From contig NW_022145604.1 of the NCBI RefSeq assembly GCF_000002235.5, positions 29,237,291-29,301,290 on the forward strand: 64,000 nucleotides of DNA, given 5' to 3'. This document shows positions 45,501 to 54,241 of this stretch, piece after piece. The translations under genes were made by a program, and so were the position numbers. Source of the DNA: Strongylocentrotus purpuratus (taxonomy: Eukaryota > Echinodermata > Echinoidea > Camarodonta > Strongylocentrotidae). The notes under the pieces are model-generated. The model ran no database searches. It saw nothing but the letters and a program-made list of their open reading frames with translations, and was not told where the DNA came from. The stretch's first letter is position 1; each line of letters opens with the position of its first letter.

Positions 45501-48442
45501 TGGAGTATGAGTTATATGATGTGGTAATAGGGACTTTTAGATTCTGCACGACGAGAATGTGGACTGCCCTTTTAAGGCAATGTGACGTCACTGTCAGTGC
45601 CTTAAAAGGACGTCACATTGCCTTAAAAGGGCAGTCCACGTTCTCGTCGTGCAGAATCTAAAAGTCCCTAGTAGTGGTTTGTGGAGTCATTCTAGCTTGC
45701 GCCTTCATCACTTTGTGTGTTATCTGTGTAAGGTTTGTGTAATGTATATTTTGCAAAAGTGGATCTGAAGGTTTTCCAGAGTTTTTGCTCTTTGGCTTTT
45801 ATCTCTGTTTTTTTAAACCCTGGACCTACAAGTGTACTTGTTGCAGAGTAACTGAAATAGGGCTCTCAGGAAAAACAAATATTTTGTAGAACAGTAAGAT
45901 ACATTCGGGGAAATATAGTTTAGTAAAGTGAAGAATGTGTAAAAAGCCTAATGATGCGCCCTGCACGGTGCATTCGACAACACTTGGTTTGTATGTAGGA
46001 TGTCACGTTAATAAGCGAGTTCGTAATTAGGATTTGCGCATGGGCAGATAAAGGTCATTCGTACCCAAATTGTAAGATCATTGAGACAAATACTCGGATC
46101 ATGCTCATGAAAGTTATGTAATCAGTATTCATTTATGCACCAACAGTACATTTATCTGATACACAGGTGGAAGTATTCTTCTCAAGAGGCAAACAAAAGG
46201 TATTCATGAAGCACCTCCATCACTTTGGCAGTGATTATTCTAAAATGCACAAGTGGGATGTATCCATCGTGTCTAAGATCTGTGGATATTTTGGGGTCAT
46301 GCGGTCCAGAGCTATTTACAAACTCGCTTATTATTGTTATATGATAATAAAACTTGTGTATACATGAAAAATTGAATGTACACTGTTAATTTGACAATCC
46401 ATGCCCTAGCTCCCCCTCCCCCTAACGGAACTCTGAAACTTCTCTTTTCACATCAAAAGGTAGCCCGGCCCAGTCCCATCTGCTCAAAAGCAATGTCGGG
46501 TAACGAACATTTATCTTACGGCACCCTGAGGTACATTCAAACTTGGTCTGTACAATGCGTCTCAGAGTTTATTTTTCAATGAATTTAAAAAAAACAACTT
46601 TATATCAAAAAGATTAAATTCTTAGCATGAAAATAGAGTATCAAATAACAAAGAGCTCCCTCCTCCATCTTAACATTCCTACAAATATGCAAGACAAATT
46701 AAACTACAAATCAATTTGACTTTGCTTGATGTACTGTGCAGTCTACATGTATATTCAGCATTGATGTCTCTCAGACAGAAATATAAAAATATGATATGAT
46801 ATAAAAAGTTGAAGACACCATTAAAAAGTTTTCTACATTGAAAACGAGTGAATAACGAGTCCTGTTTTGATGTGATATAAATAGGTGAAGACACCATTAA
46901 ACAGTTTTCTGTATTGAAAACGAGTGAATAACGAGTCATGCGCGATATCTATCAGGTCCAAATATATATAATAATTTACCAAATATATCAATTAGTAGGT
47001 GGTTTCTTGGCAATATTTGTATCATCACGTATTAGTCAAAACATATTCTTTCACATGATTGGTAATAAGAGCTTCCATTACATTTTTTGAGAGGGGGGCG
47101 TTTCCAAAACTGATCTTTACCATTGAAAAGTTATCTGGATTGAAAACTTGTGACTTACCAGGCCTGTTGAAGACTGCCTGGTGTTCTTTGAACAGCTCTG
47201 GAGACGTTATGCTGACGCACAGCTGATCGGTGAAATAAAACGACGCAATGTCTCCATGCTCTGCGTGAAGCTTCGTCAGGAACTGATGCAGGCTCCCAGC
47301 ATCACCGATCTCATCTAGGTTGCCCTTCCTGTTAGGGAAAACAGAATTGGAGTAAAAAAATGGCAGAGGAAAAAAGGTGTGCCTACATTATAATCCAAAA
47401 TGGCGGCTCGCATGTTTTGCCTCTTCTCTTAGACTAGTATAATTGATTTCTCAGTCATGTAAAGGCACTTAATATTAACAAACATGGTCTACAACAACTC
47501 AGCTATGCATTTTTGTTAGTATTTGATAGCCCAAAACTTGACAAATTTCGGCTTTTTTTTCTCTTCTGATGATTTCCCGATCATTTTCATTGACCGGCGA
47601 TCAGCCAATGATCAGCCCGATCCGATTATCCGCTCCAAGTTTATACAAAAATGCAAATCTAGGAATTTCAATCTCAAACCTAACAGAAGACCTGTTCAAT
47701 ACGACTGGATTCATGGAAATGCAGGTTGTTAGGTCTGCATAAGGGACAAACTATCTACGATATATACTCACACCGGGTCTGATGGTTCAAGCCCAGGTAC
47801 AGTTGTAGTCTTTTGAGGAGTTGTCTGTAAGATCAAATATTACAACAATTTTTGTTTAAATAGAAATAACTAATTTAAAAAATACCTTGAACTTCCTCCC
47901 TGACTCTCAGGAATTATATGCTAAACTTTTTTTCTTTTCCTTCCTTTCTTTTCTTGTTGAAACAAAATAATACTCTTCAAGTAATTTACATAGTATCCAA
48001 TATCCATTCCCCCATGTTACATTAAAACGGAGTCATAGTTGATGCTTGGAAGTTACTTAATTACTTTGATTGCTTTACGGTATTGTTCTATTTTTGATTT
48101 TTGATTTCTGATTTTTGATTTTTTTTTTTTACGGGGGTGATTTTTTTGTTAGTTTTTTTTGTTTGTTGTACGTTTTCTCATTGTATGATAATTATTACAC
48201 CATTGGTGTCCAGGTGAAGTTGTTTTTATCTTGTAAACTGAATGTAATTCAGCATACGGGCTGCCAGGTTAAGTATTTTAATCAAATCATAGGGCCTATA
48301 CCATCATAGAAGAAGTTTACAATAGACCAGTGTACAAGCAAAGGCTTACAAAGGTGATGAGACTACTTACAGGATATATGTAGATGAGCAAACCAACTAG
48401 AAGAATTATGAAAGTCACAGCAAAGATTGCAAAGTCCAACAT
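36509..48442 (-). CDS. CYP20A1-like cytochrome P450, 11 exons, two apparent frame breaks
   Basis: Haem-thiolate monooxygenase of the ER membrane; CYP20A1 is an orphan P450 with no settled substrate. Exons (minus): 48371-48442, 47772-47824, 47159-47328, 44727-44872, 43360-43527, 42655-42733, 40999-41175, 39443-39566, 38116-38226, 37705-37768, 36509-36770, about 475 codons against 462 in human. The N-terminal anchor MLDFAIFAVTF is nearly identical to vertebrate CYP20A1, and order and spacing match throughout (GNLDEIGDAGSLHQFL, FAWALFFLAEDDKIQEKLY, the K-helix ETLR of exon 9, the end EVWITVEKR). The haem loop is FGFAGRRVCPG with the thiolate Cys. The I-helix reads GGFHTS, His in place of the usual acid. 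Exon 9 needs one extra base after LAPT to continue as AARYQDFD, and the exon 10-11 join is one base short (AAAC|GTGAGT then TTTCAATCC). Both would be cured by one more G in a CGG context, so base-calling error or early decay are both possible. Confidence 0.9.
36792..37068 (-). mobile_element. tRNA-headed SINE, full-length copy
   Basis: On the minus strand the head reads GGTGCCATGGTCGAGTGG with TCACCGGCCTGTCAATC, and the B box is GGTTCGAGACC. The shared body follows, then a tail with AGCGCTATATAAAAACTG. It lies in P450 intron 10, 22 bp from exon 11. It is the best copy for the family consensus. Confidence 0.9.
38271..38663 (+). mobile_element. TTAA-flanked MITE, 393 bp, copy 2 of the 27711 family
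   Basis: It runs from TTAAAGGGACTCTGTAACAT to ACCATGCCTTTAA. It matches 27711-28099 in opposite orientation (GATCGCCTGTCTGATTATCA, CAGTCTATTGGGGAAAATGA). It lies in P450 intron 8, 44 bp from exon 9. Confidence 0.85.
38953..39244. mobile_element. Hairpin MITE, 292 bp, arms of about 105 bp
   Basis: GGTATTCTCGAAAGCGGACTAAC at the left and GTTAGTCGGCTTTTGAAAATACC at the right; the pairing continues inward through GGAATGCCAAGTGTCCATATG and its complement near 39165. It lies in P450 intron 8 and is non-coding. Confidence 0.85.
40001..40511. mobile_element. TTAA-flanked MITE, family 'GTAATACA', copy 2
   Basis: It begins TTAAAGGTAATACAAAGTTT and ends AAAACTTTGTATTACTTTTAA. It is the reverse-oriented match of 19091-19588, with the inner palindrome TTTACCGGTGCTACCGGTAAA. 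It lies in P450 intron 7. Confidence 0.85.
40816..40935. mobile_element. Small hairpin MITE, 120 bp
   Basis: GGCATTAGTAAAATTACCCACAC and GTGTGGGTAATTCTTACTAATGCC are inverted ends of about 23 bp around a short loop. It lies in P450 intron 7, about 60 bp from exon 7. Confidence 0.75.
41212..41460 (-). mobile_element. Probable LINE 3' end with (TTGAA)n tail
   Basis: On the minus strand it ends AATAAAATTGAATTGAATTG followed by AATTTAATTTAA, the CR1/L2 style of tail. The neighbouring GTCCAATCATAACATGGAAATTC resembles 30372-30605. No coding part is present. It lies in P450 intron 6. Confidence 0.45.
41462..41882. mobile_element. Nested-hairpin MITE, about 421 bp
   Basis: The outer ends are TTTTCACACAGG and CCTGTGTGAAAA. 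A subterminal pair (TTTAAAGCTGGTTAGTTTAAA against TTTAAAGCTTTTTAGTTAAA) occurs as direct repeats. A long inner palindrome at about 41556-41665 (GGGCCATTGCGCATTTGCGA against AAATGCGCAATGGCCC) sits in its left half. Confidence 0.75.
42838..43020 (-). mobile_element. tRNA-headed SINE copy
   Basis: Minus-strand body GTGGAGTGTGGCAAAAATAAAT and GCCAAAGGACATAAGTGC, with a B-box remnant (GGGATTTGAACCC on the plus strand). It lies in P450 intron 5. Confidence 0.75.
43123..43290. mobile_element. 168-bp inverted-repeat element carrying a tRNA-like segment
   Basis: The ends ATTTAAACATATTTTGTGGC and GCCACAAAATATGTTTAAAT are near-perfect inverted repeats of about 30 bp. Inside, at about 43202-43262 on the minus strand, is a tRNA-like segment with a T-arm-like GGTTCAATTCCCGC and a GGAACC end. 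It is a probable non-autonomous element that includes or captured a tRNA-like piece. It lies between P450 exons 5 and 6. Confidence 0.65.
43658..43882 (-). mobile_element. tRNA-headed SINE copy (outer edge of a nested cluster)
   Basis: Minus-strand body GGCAAATGTAGATTAATATCTTG and a tRNA-like head ending AACCATGTGATTCACAGCC. It directly abuts the MITE starting at 43884. Confidence 0.75.
43929..44329. mobile_element. MITE, family 'AAAGACCAG', copy nested in another MITE
   Basis: It runs from TTAAAGCTAAAGACCAG to CTGGTCTTTACCTTTAG. It is a full-length relative of 7714-8088 (GATCATCTAGCA, AATATATCAATTAGTAGGCG, TGATTGGTAATAAGAGCTTC). It lies inside the 43884-44558 element. Confidence 0.85.
44330..44514. 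mobile_element. Hairpin element, 185 bp, inside the nested cluster
   Basis: GTGGCAGGCCATTCATGCCACTG at the left against AGTGGCATGAACGGCCTGCCATA at the right, with the pairing continuing into TTTGCTCTCACC/GTAAGAGTAAAC. It adjoins the previous element without a gap. Confidence 0.75.
44556..44701. mobile_element. MITE, family 'GTTTCACAAAGCC', copy 1
   Basis: GACCCGTTTCACAAAGCC at the left and TTTTGTGAAACACTCCCCC at the right, with core AATCAGAAGCAAGGATTTCAG. Two further copies are at 57765-57889 and 61205-61346. It lies 25 bp from P450 exon 4. Confidence 0.85.
44880..45356 (+). mobile_element. Probable LINE 3' end with TTTGAAA tail
   Basis: T/C-rich sequence ends in GTTGGAAACATGAATAAATATG and tandem AAATTTG units, a non-LTR 3' tail. 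It lies immediately upstream of P450 exon 4 on the gene strand. No coding part is present. Confidence 0.4.
45530..45668. mobile_element. Near-perfect hairpin MITE, 139 bp, TA-flanked
   Basis: GGGACTTTTAGATTCTGCAC and GTGCAGAATCTAAAAGTCCC begin arms of about 60 bp that pair almost without mismatch around a loop of about 19 bp. The element is bordered by TA on both sides. The loop repeats part of the arm (GCCTTAAAAGG). Confidence 0.9.
46030..46215. repeat. Interspersed repeat module B
   Basis: GCAGATAAAGGTCATT, GCTCATGAAAGTTATGTAATCA and ACACAGGTGGA recur in order at 60600-60780. The family is unknown. It lies in P450 intron 3. Confidence 0.6.
46798..46940. repeat. Tandem duplication, unit about 75 bp
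   Basis: Two units with GAAGACACCATTAAA, AGTTTTCT and ATTGAAAACGAGTGAATAAC lie head to tail. Intronic. Confidence 0.8.
46973..47126. mobile_element. MITE fragment, family 'AAAGACCAG'
   Basis: TTACCAAATATATCAATTAG, CACATGATTGGTAATAAGAG and an end CTGATCTTTACC match the right half of 43929-44329. It lies next to P450 exon 3. Confidence 0.8.
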
Positions 48443-48513
48443 GATGATTTCTCTGGCGTCCCAGTGACAAAGATGATGTGTAACTTGATCAGATAAAATT
48501 AGTCTGAAAAAGA
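48443..48513 (-). other. Probable 5' UTR part of P450 exon 1, with an upstream 5' UTR intron
   Basis: A pyrimidine-rich acceptor ending in CAG lies at 48514-48516 on the gene strand, 71 bp before the ATG. This suggests the mRNA starts further right. A consensus donor (GTGAGT on the minus strand, 50556-50561) after GC-richer sequence is one candidate for the non-coding first exon. Inferred from splice signals only. Confidence 0.35.
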
Positions 48514-48576
48514 TGATGATTTAGATTTTAGGATAAAGTGGAAGAAAAACATGAAATTTTAACTAAATCTAGGAAA

Positions 48577-48757
48577 ACTCCTCCTCCTCCTCCTCCTCCC
48601 CCCTCTCCTCTCCCCCCCCCCCCCCCTCCCCTCCTCCTCCTCCTCCTCCTCCTCCTCCTCCTCCTCCTCCCTTACCTCCACCACCACCACCACCACCACC
48701 ACCACCACCACCACCACCACCACCACCACCACCACCACCTCCCCCTCCTCCTCCTTC
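48577..48757. repeat. (CCT)n/(CAC)n compound microsatellite
   Basis: CCT triplets, a C run, more CCT triplets and then about 20 CAC triplets. The His-rich, Pro-rich and Gly-rich open frames here are artefacts. Confidence 0.95.
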
Positions 48758-49059
48758 TCCTCCTAATTTCAAGTGGTTGGAAAGATGCCAAGAGGAGTCA
48801 AAAAACATTGTAAGTCAAAATTATAATTAATATCCTTCTATTACGAAAAAATGTGACCCAGTCCGCTGTTTGAATCATTTTCAAAAACGGGCCCTGGACT
48901 CTGGAGCTAAGTGTGAGTGAGAAAGGGTTACCAATGCAAAGGCATCTGTCAGTATCATGTCGGGTAAGGTTGACAAACTCAGGTCAGTTTTATTTAAGAA
49001 TTCGGCATACTCGTGATATAGGCCCCGCAACTGTTTTGAATTGATTATAACTTCAGCCA

Positions 49060-49219
49060 ACTCACTATATATACTCGTGATCGAGGCCTCGCGCAACGGC
49101 ATTGCGCGCACTTCAACATAGCAGCGGGGCCTGTATCACGACTATACTTCTATACTCGTTATCGAGGCCCTGCGCTACAGCATCGCGCGCACTTCAACAC
49201 AGCAGCGGGGCCTGTATTT
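49060..49219. repeat. Two-copy tandem repeat, unit about 80 bp
   Basis: ATACTCGTGATCGAGGCC, GCGCGCACTTCAACA and AGCAGCGGGGCCTGTAT occur twice in a row. A third partial unit may lie just upstream near 49005. Confidence 0.8.
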
Positions 49220-49222
49220 TGA

Positions 49223-49735
49223 TGTTTCATTAAATTATTAAAGAAAGAAGACGATTCATTGTACTACTCTCGACTCTTTATCCTTGTCTGAATTCAGTTC
49301 CTCCCTCCCGCGTGAGGCGCGGAAGCTTTGACGTTTCATTAAATTATTAGAGAAAGAAGACGATTCGTTGTACCATTCTCAACTCTTAATCCTTGCTGAA
49401 TTCAGTCCCCCCCCCCTTCCCACGCGAAGCGCGGAAGCTTTGATGTTTCATTAAATTATTAGAAAAAGAAGACGATTCGTTGTATCATTCTCGACTCTTA
49501 ATCCTTGTCTGAATTCAGTTCCCTCCCTCCCTCCCGTGCAAGGCGTGGAAGCTTTGACGTTTCATTAAATTATTAGAGAAAGAAGACGATTCGTTGTACC
49601 ATTCTCGACTCTTATACCTTGCTGAATTCAGTCCCCCCCCCCCCTTTTTCGCGCGAAGCGCGGAAGCTTTGACATTTCATTAAATTATTAGAGAAAGGAA
49701 GACGATTCGTTGTACCGTTCTCGACTCTAAATCCT
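49223..49735. repeat. Five-copy minisatellite, unit 110-115 bp
   Basis: Units start at about 49223, 49333, 49445, 49559 and 49674. Each has TTTCATTAAATTATTA, AGAAGACGATTC, CTCGACTCTTA, GAATTCAGT, a variable C run and GCGCGGAAGCTTTGA. The growing period tracks the length of the C run. Confidence 0.9.
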
Positions 49736-52236
49736 TTTTCTTCCTACGTCCTCTTCCTTTCTTCTTTCTCTTTTTTTTTTTGGGGGGGGGGGGGGCGACC
49801 ACCTCCACCACCTCTGGCTAGGCGCCTGTATCCTCTCTGTCTCTCATTATCGCTCTCTCCCACTCTCTTCTTCTTTTTAGCACTTTTGCGCTTCGCGCTT
49901 AACATTTACTAAGCTCGTTGCTGCGGTTTTGCATTTGGCGCACTGCATTTATATGATGCTGTTGATTGAATAAATTGAATAAAATCATCAATTCCTAATG
50001 AAGCCGTATGAGCGAGAATTCAATTTAGATCTATTCTTGTCTCATAATCATGTACGGTCGTCTCATTCACTTCGAAGTCTATTATTATGTTATTATGAAA
50101 ATGAGAAAGCAAAATGTGTATATTGATGGTCATCTTGCGAGTAATAACCATTATAACTACTCTCATCGGGCTATATCATTAATTAATTATCCCCCAATCC
50201 CCCCCCCCCCCCGGGATCGACACAGGACCCATGTATCACACGACAAGAGGATCCACATGCATCGTAGCTTTAAATTAATAGCGTAGCGCCAATCTAGACA
50301 ATGTCAACAATGCAATGGAAATGCAATGCCAATATTGCCACGAATCGATTGACTACCAGAGCAGAGGCAGTGCAGTTGCACTGCGCGAGTGCTGAGCTGA
50401 GCTGTCTATAGAGTAGCAAAGTCAGATCTTGTCAGTGTTTATTCTGCAAATGCATCAATTTATCACTTACAAAATCCCATTCTATACTGAGATAAAAACG
50501 ATCAGCTTCACCAAAAAACGCAAATTATACCTAGAAATGAATAAGCTAAGCCTAAACTCACCTCAATTCAAGAGCGGACCTCGGTGTATCAAGAAGAGCC
50601 TTGGCAGAGTATGGAAAGCCATAGATATCCTCGATTTTTTATTTTTTTAATTTGCCTCGATGAGATTCTGTAGCTCAGCTGAAATTTTTCATAAAAAATT
50701 ATCCACGAAATAGATAATAATAAAAAATAAATGATCTCTGAATACACGTAATGGAGCATAATATATTATATTGATCTTTTTATTTCTCCTATGGCAAATA
50801 TCGATCATACAATGAGCATATTATGGCCCAAATATATAGGCCTATATTTACTCAATTATTTACACACGTACCGTTCGCGGTATATAGCCCCCAAACGCCA
50901 AACGCCACGTATCATAAGCACCAATCAGGCGTATCCAGTAGGCATATATTAACAAAGAAGAGGAATTAAGGGAGGGGAAAATAATCGAATGAATTAATGA
51001 TTTAAATTATAGAAGAAGAAACAAACATTAGGCCACAACTCGTTTTTTTTTTTTTTTTTTTTTTTGTGGGGGGGGGGGGGGGGGGGGGGGGTAAAGTACA
51101 AAAAGGGTGTTATAAACTACTGGGGGGGGGGCAACAGCCGGGCGCCTAGCCTTGCCATAATGTATCAGTGAGATCACAAATCTATAAAATGACAATGGTA
51201 ATGACGATTGACCAAGTCCCGAGTCAATTACCGAGGAGAACGGTTTAATATAATTGATTTTTGTTACAGAATACCTGGCACATAATAATTATACATATAA
51301 ATAGCTTATTTTTTTCTTTAACCATTGCAAGTCTATTTAGAAGAAGAAGAAGAAAGAGGGGGTCACTAAATCGGGTCAATATACTGATATCACTGAGATT
51401 AATAATAATTTCACAGTTTTCATAATATCATATCTTAGTAACTTTATCTTTGAATGTATTCTCGCATTCGATATTGTTTAAACATTGCTATCGCTCGGAT
51501 AGGACATTAAAATGAAGGCCCCGAGAAGAGCCACCACTTTTCCACGTTAGAAACCCATGCAGCCTTCTTATAAAATGGGAAATGTGCAGTGTGCAGGCCC
51601 ACCTACACATTCCCATGATCAATTTTACTGGGCGAGGAGAGGCCCAAGGCTGACATAATTACATATTTTTTTCTCTTATTATATCCTCAAGCGAGGTTTT
51701 TATTTTCATAAATTCAATACATATTTACATTAATGACTCAATGAATGAGTGAAGCATAAAAATTAAAGTATAATCAACATTTCTTCCAGCTGTATTGTTT
51801 CCTTTGCTAACACATTCATATCTTAAAAATAATCTTAGCAACGACTTGAATTAAAAAACAAAGTTTGTGGGTAATAAACAGAACCCTTAACAATCTTTTA
51901 TAAATTGCATATTGTGCATAATCATATAATAATTATTGATTCAGTTCGCTTTTCGCCTCCCATCCACAGGTGACACGAAATACTTAATAATAATGACAAT
52001 AATGTGTAAGCTAGTTATTGTAAGCTGAACATAATAAATTCAGCCTTCGTTCGTACTGCCCCTGCATGCTCAGTATTTTCAATAAGCCATTTAGTTCAAT
52101 TCAATATATTTGACAAATGAACTATAAGCAGATGCGTGTGCCTTTGTTTTATAGCCATATAGGGCAGGTATCCTTTTTGTTTGGACGTTATTGGGGAGGG
52201 GTTGTGTCGCGTGGGGCTATAATCTGAATCCCCCAC

Positions 52237-52330
<94 letters not shown>

Positions 52331-53456
52331 CTCTCTCTCCCTATCTCTCTCTCCATCTCTCCCTCTCTCTCTCTCTATGATATATAAATATGTATATGTC
52401 TCTCCCTCTTATCTTCCTACCTCCCTCCCTTACCACCCTTTTCTCTCTCTTTATAGAGTGAGAGACGGAGATATAAAGTTAGAGACGTAATACCAATCTT
52501 ACAAATCACTCAATAAAGTAGTTTATTGTTCACTCGAGCATTTAATGTTGATTGCATATGTAAAGATATACAGCTACATATTTAATAAATACTTCTTTAA
52601 ATGATCAGAATACAAAACTTTATAATCCTTTTTACCATATCGTGTTCACATCTCTCAAGTTTGCTAATACCAGCCAACATAATTTTACTTTAAGTTAGAA
52701 TTGATCGATTTTGCACCTTTTCACAACTCAAATGGCTTTTGCTTTATACTCGGATATTGGTATAGCCGGACTCATTTTGTAAGAAGAGACTCTACAAGCG
52801 TTTCAAAGATATGACAAGTTCCAAATTTAATTATTTTGGAATAGTTTTTGCAACTGTTGAAGCGCTGTAAATTAAGAGTCATATAAACGTTTTTTTAAAA
52901 AAAAAAGAGATTTTCCAGGGCGTTTTATTCTCGACAATTCAAGACACATTGCAGTGGCTTGAAGTAATCATCATCAATCAGTGTTTTTAAATTGCAAAAA
53001 GGGATTTCGAAACGATATGACAGTTTTTTCTTCATTTTGATGAAAAGTACAAAGACAATTTCAAACGTATACGACAAGAGCACAGATCACTCATCACTGA
53101 AGCAACGTCGGGCTCTAGTAGGTTTTGTACAACACAGACACAGCAAAAGCACTCATTTACAATATATTAAAGTAGGTTGGCATACTGCATGCAGAAATAG
53201 TTCCATAGATTATAAATAGTATATATAATTGGGTGGGGGGGGGGGGCGTGGGGTTCTTGCATTCAATTTTTTTTCCATGTGAATCCCTTTTCTTTTTTCC
53301 CCTTTTTTTTGGGGGGGGGGGGGTTGTCTTGAAAACAATTGGGTGGGCTTAACACCCCCCTTAAAAAAACCTCTTGAACCTTTACTGGTATAGTGTGCAA
53401 TGAGTTGATTAGCATTCTCAGGAGCTTGATAGCGAGGTCTGGCAGTACGCACTGGC
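49736..53456. other. Intergenic DNA between the P450 and sulfotransferase genes
   Basis: No coding gene is supported. Contents: T/G homopolymers at 49771-49794 and 51043-51091, a moderately GC-rich stretch at 50330-50640 that may hold the P450 promoter, a (CT)n tract at 52236-52379, and G tracts at 53234 and 53311 in repeats just downstream of the sulfotransferase stop codon. Confidence 0.45.
52236..52379. repeat. (CT)n microsatellite
   Basis: Pure CT dinucleotides for about 90 bp, then CT-rich sequence. It explains the Ser/Leu and Arg/Glu open frames on the two strands. Confidence 0.95.
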
Positions 53457-54205
53457 TTAGTCGATTCCGAATCGTGCTTTTAGCTTTCGATGTTTGTCAT
53501 AGATGTAATTATAGAGCTCGTAGTCGACAGCAAACAGTTTTGTGACGGTGTCATTAAGCTCCTGAGATAGGGGCTGCTTATTTTTCGTTTTGGTTGAATG
53601 AACTCTGCTGGTTTCTGTAGAATAAAGAGAAACGGAAGACAGATTTTTTAAAAAAAACTGATAGTAGTAGTGGTGGTTATTTTACTTGACTGCTAAGGAA
53701 GCATAAAATGCTTGTTATATATAGTAACCAGAGGACCAACGGCCTTAGGTCCTCTTCGAGGGACCTAATCGTCAACAAAATGAAACTTTTCCGTCATGAA
53801 TTGTACAAAATCTGCTCCCTAGCGTTGGTTTTATTGAAGACAGTTCTCCACCCAATTGCCACTTGGTTAAATTCACTTTGTTTTTGTTTTTGCTTTTACC
53901 TCTAAATTTCGGACGAACTTTAAAATATATATATACAAAATAAGATAAACAATAGTTTTATCGCGTTCAGGCCATGCCAGTATGAAGGAATCGTATATTT
54001 GACTTACCTTCGTTCAGAAATGAAAGGTATAGCTCCGTCGTACCATTGTATATGTCTGGCATGAGATGTTCTAAGACTCTCAGAGATGCTTCATACTCTT
54101 CGGTGATACCGATGAAAGTATAGTATTTATCAATGTTTGACTTGGCCTGCTCCAAAGCCCACGTAGTGTTTTTCCTGTTATTAAAAAGAAAATACAGAGG
54201 AGAGT

Positions 54206-54241
<36 letters not shown>

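Noticed and set aside
48538-48813. His-, Pro- and Gly-rich open frames
   Set aside because: Translated CCT/CAC microsatellite.
52096-52490. Arg/Glu and Ser/Leu repeat proteins
   Set aside because: Translated (CT)n microsatellite on either strand.
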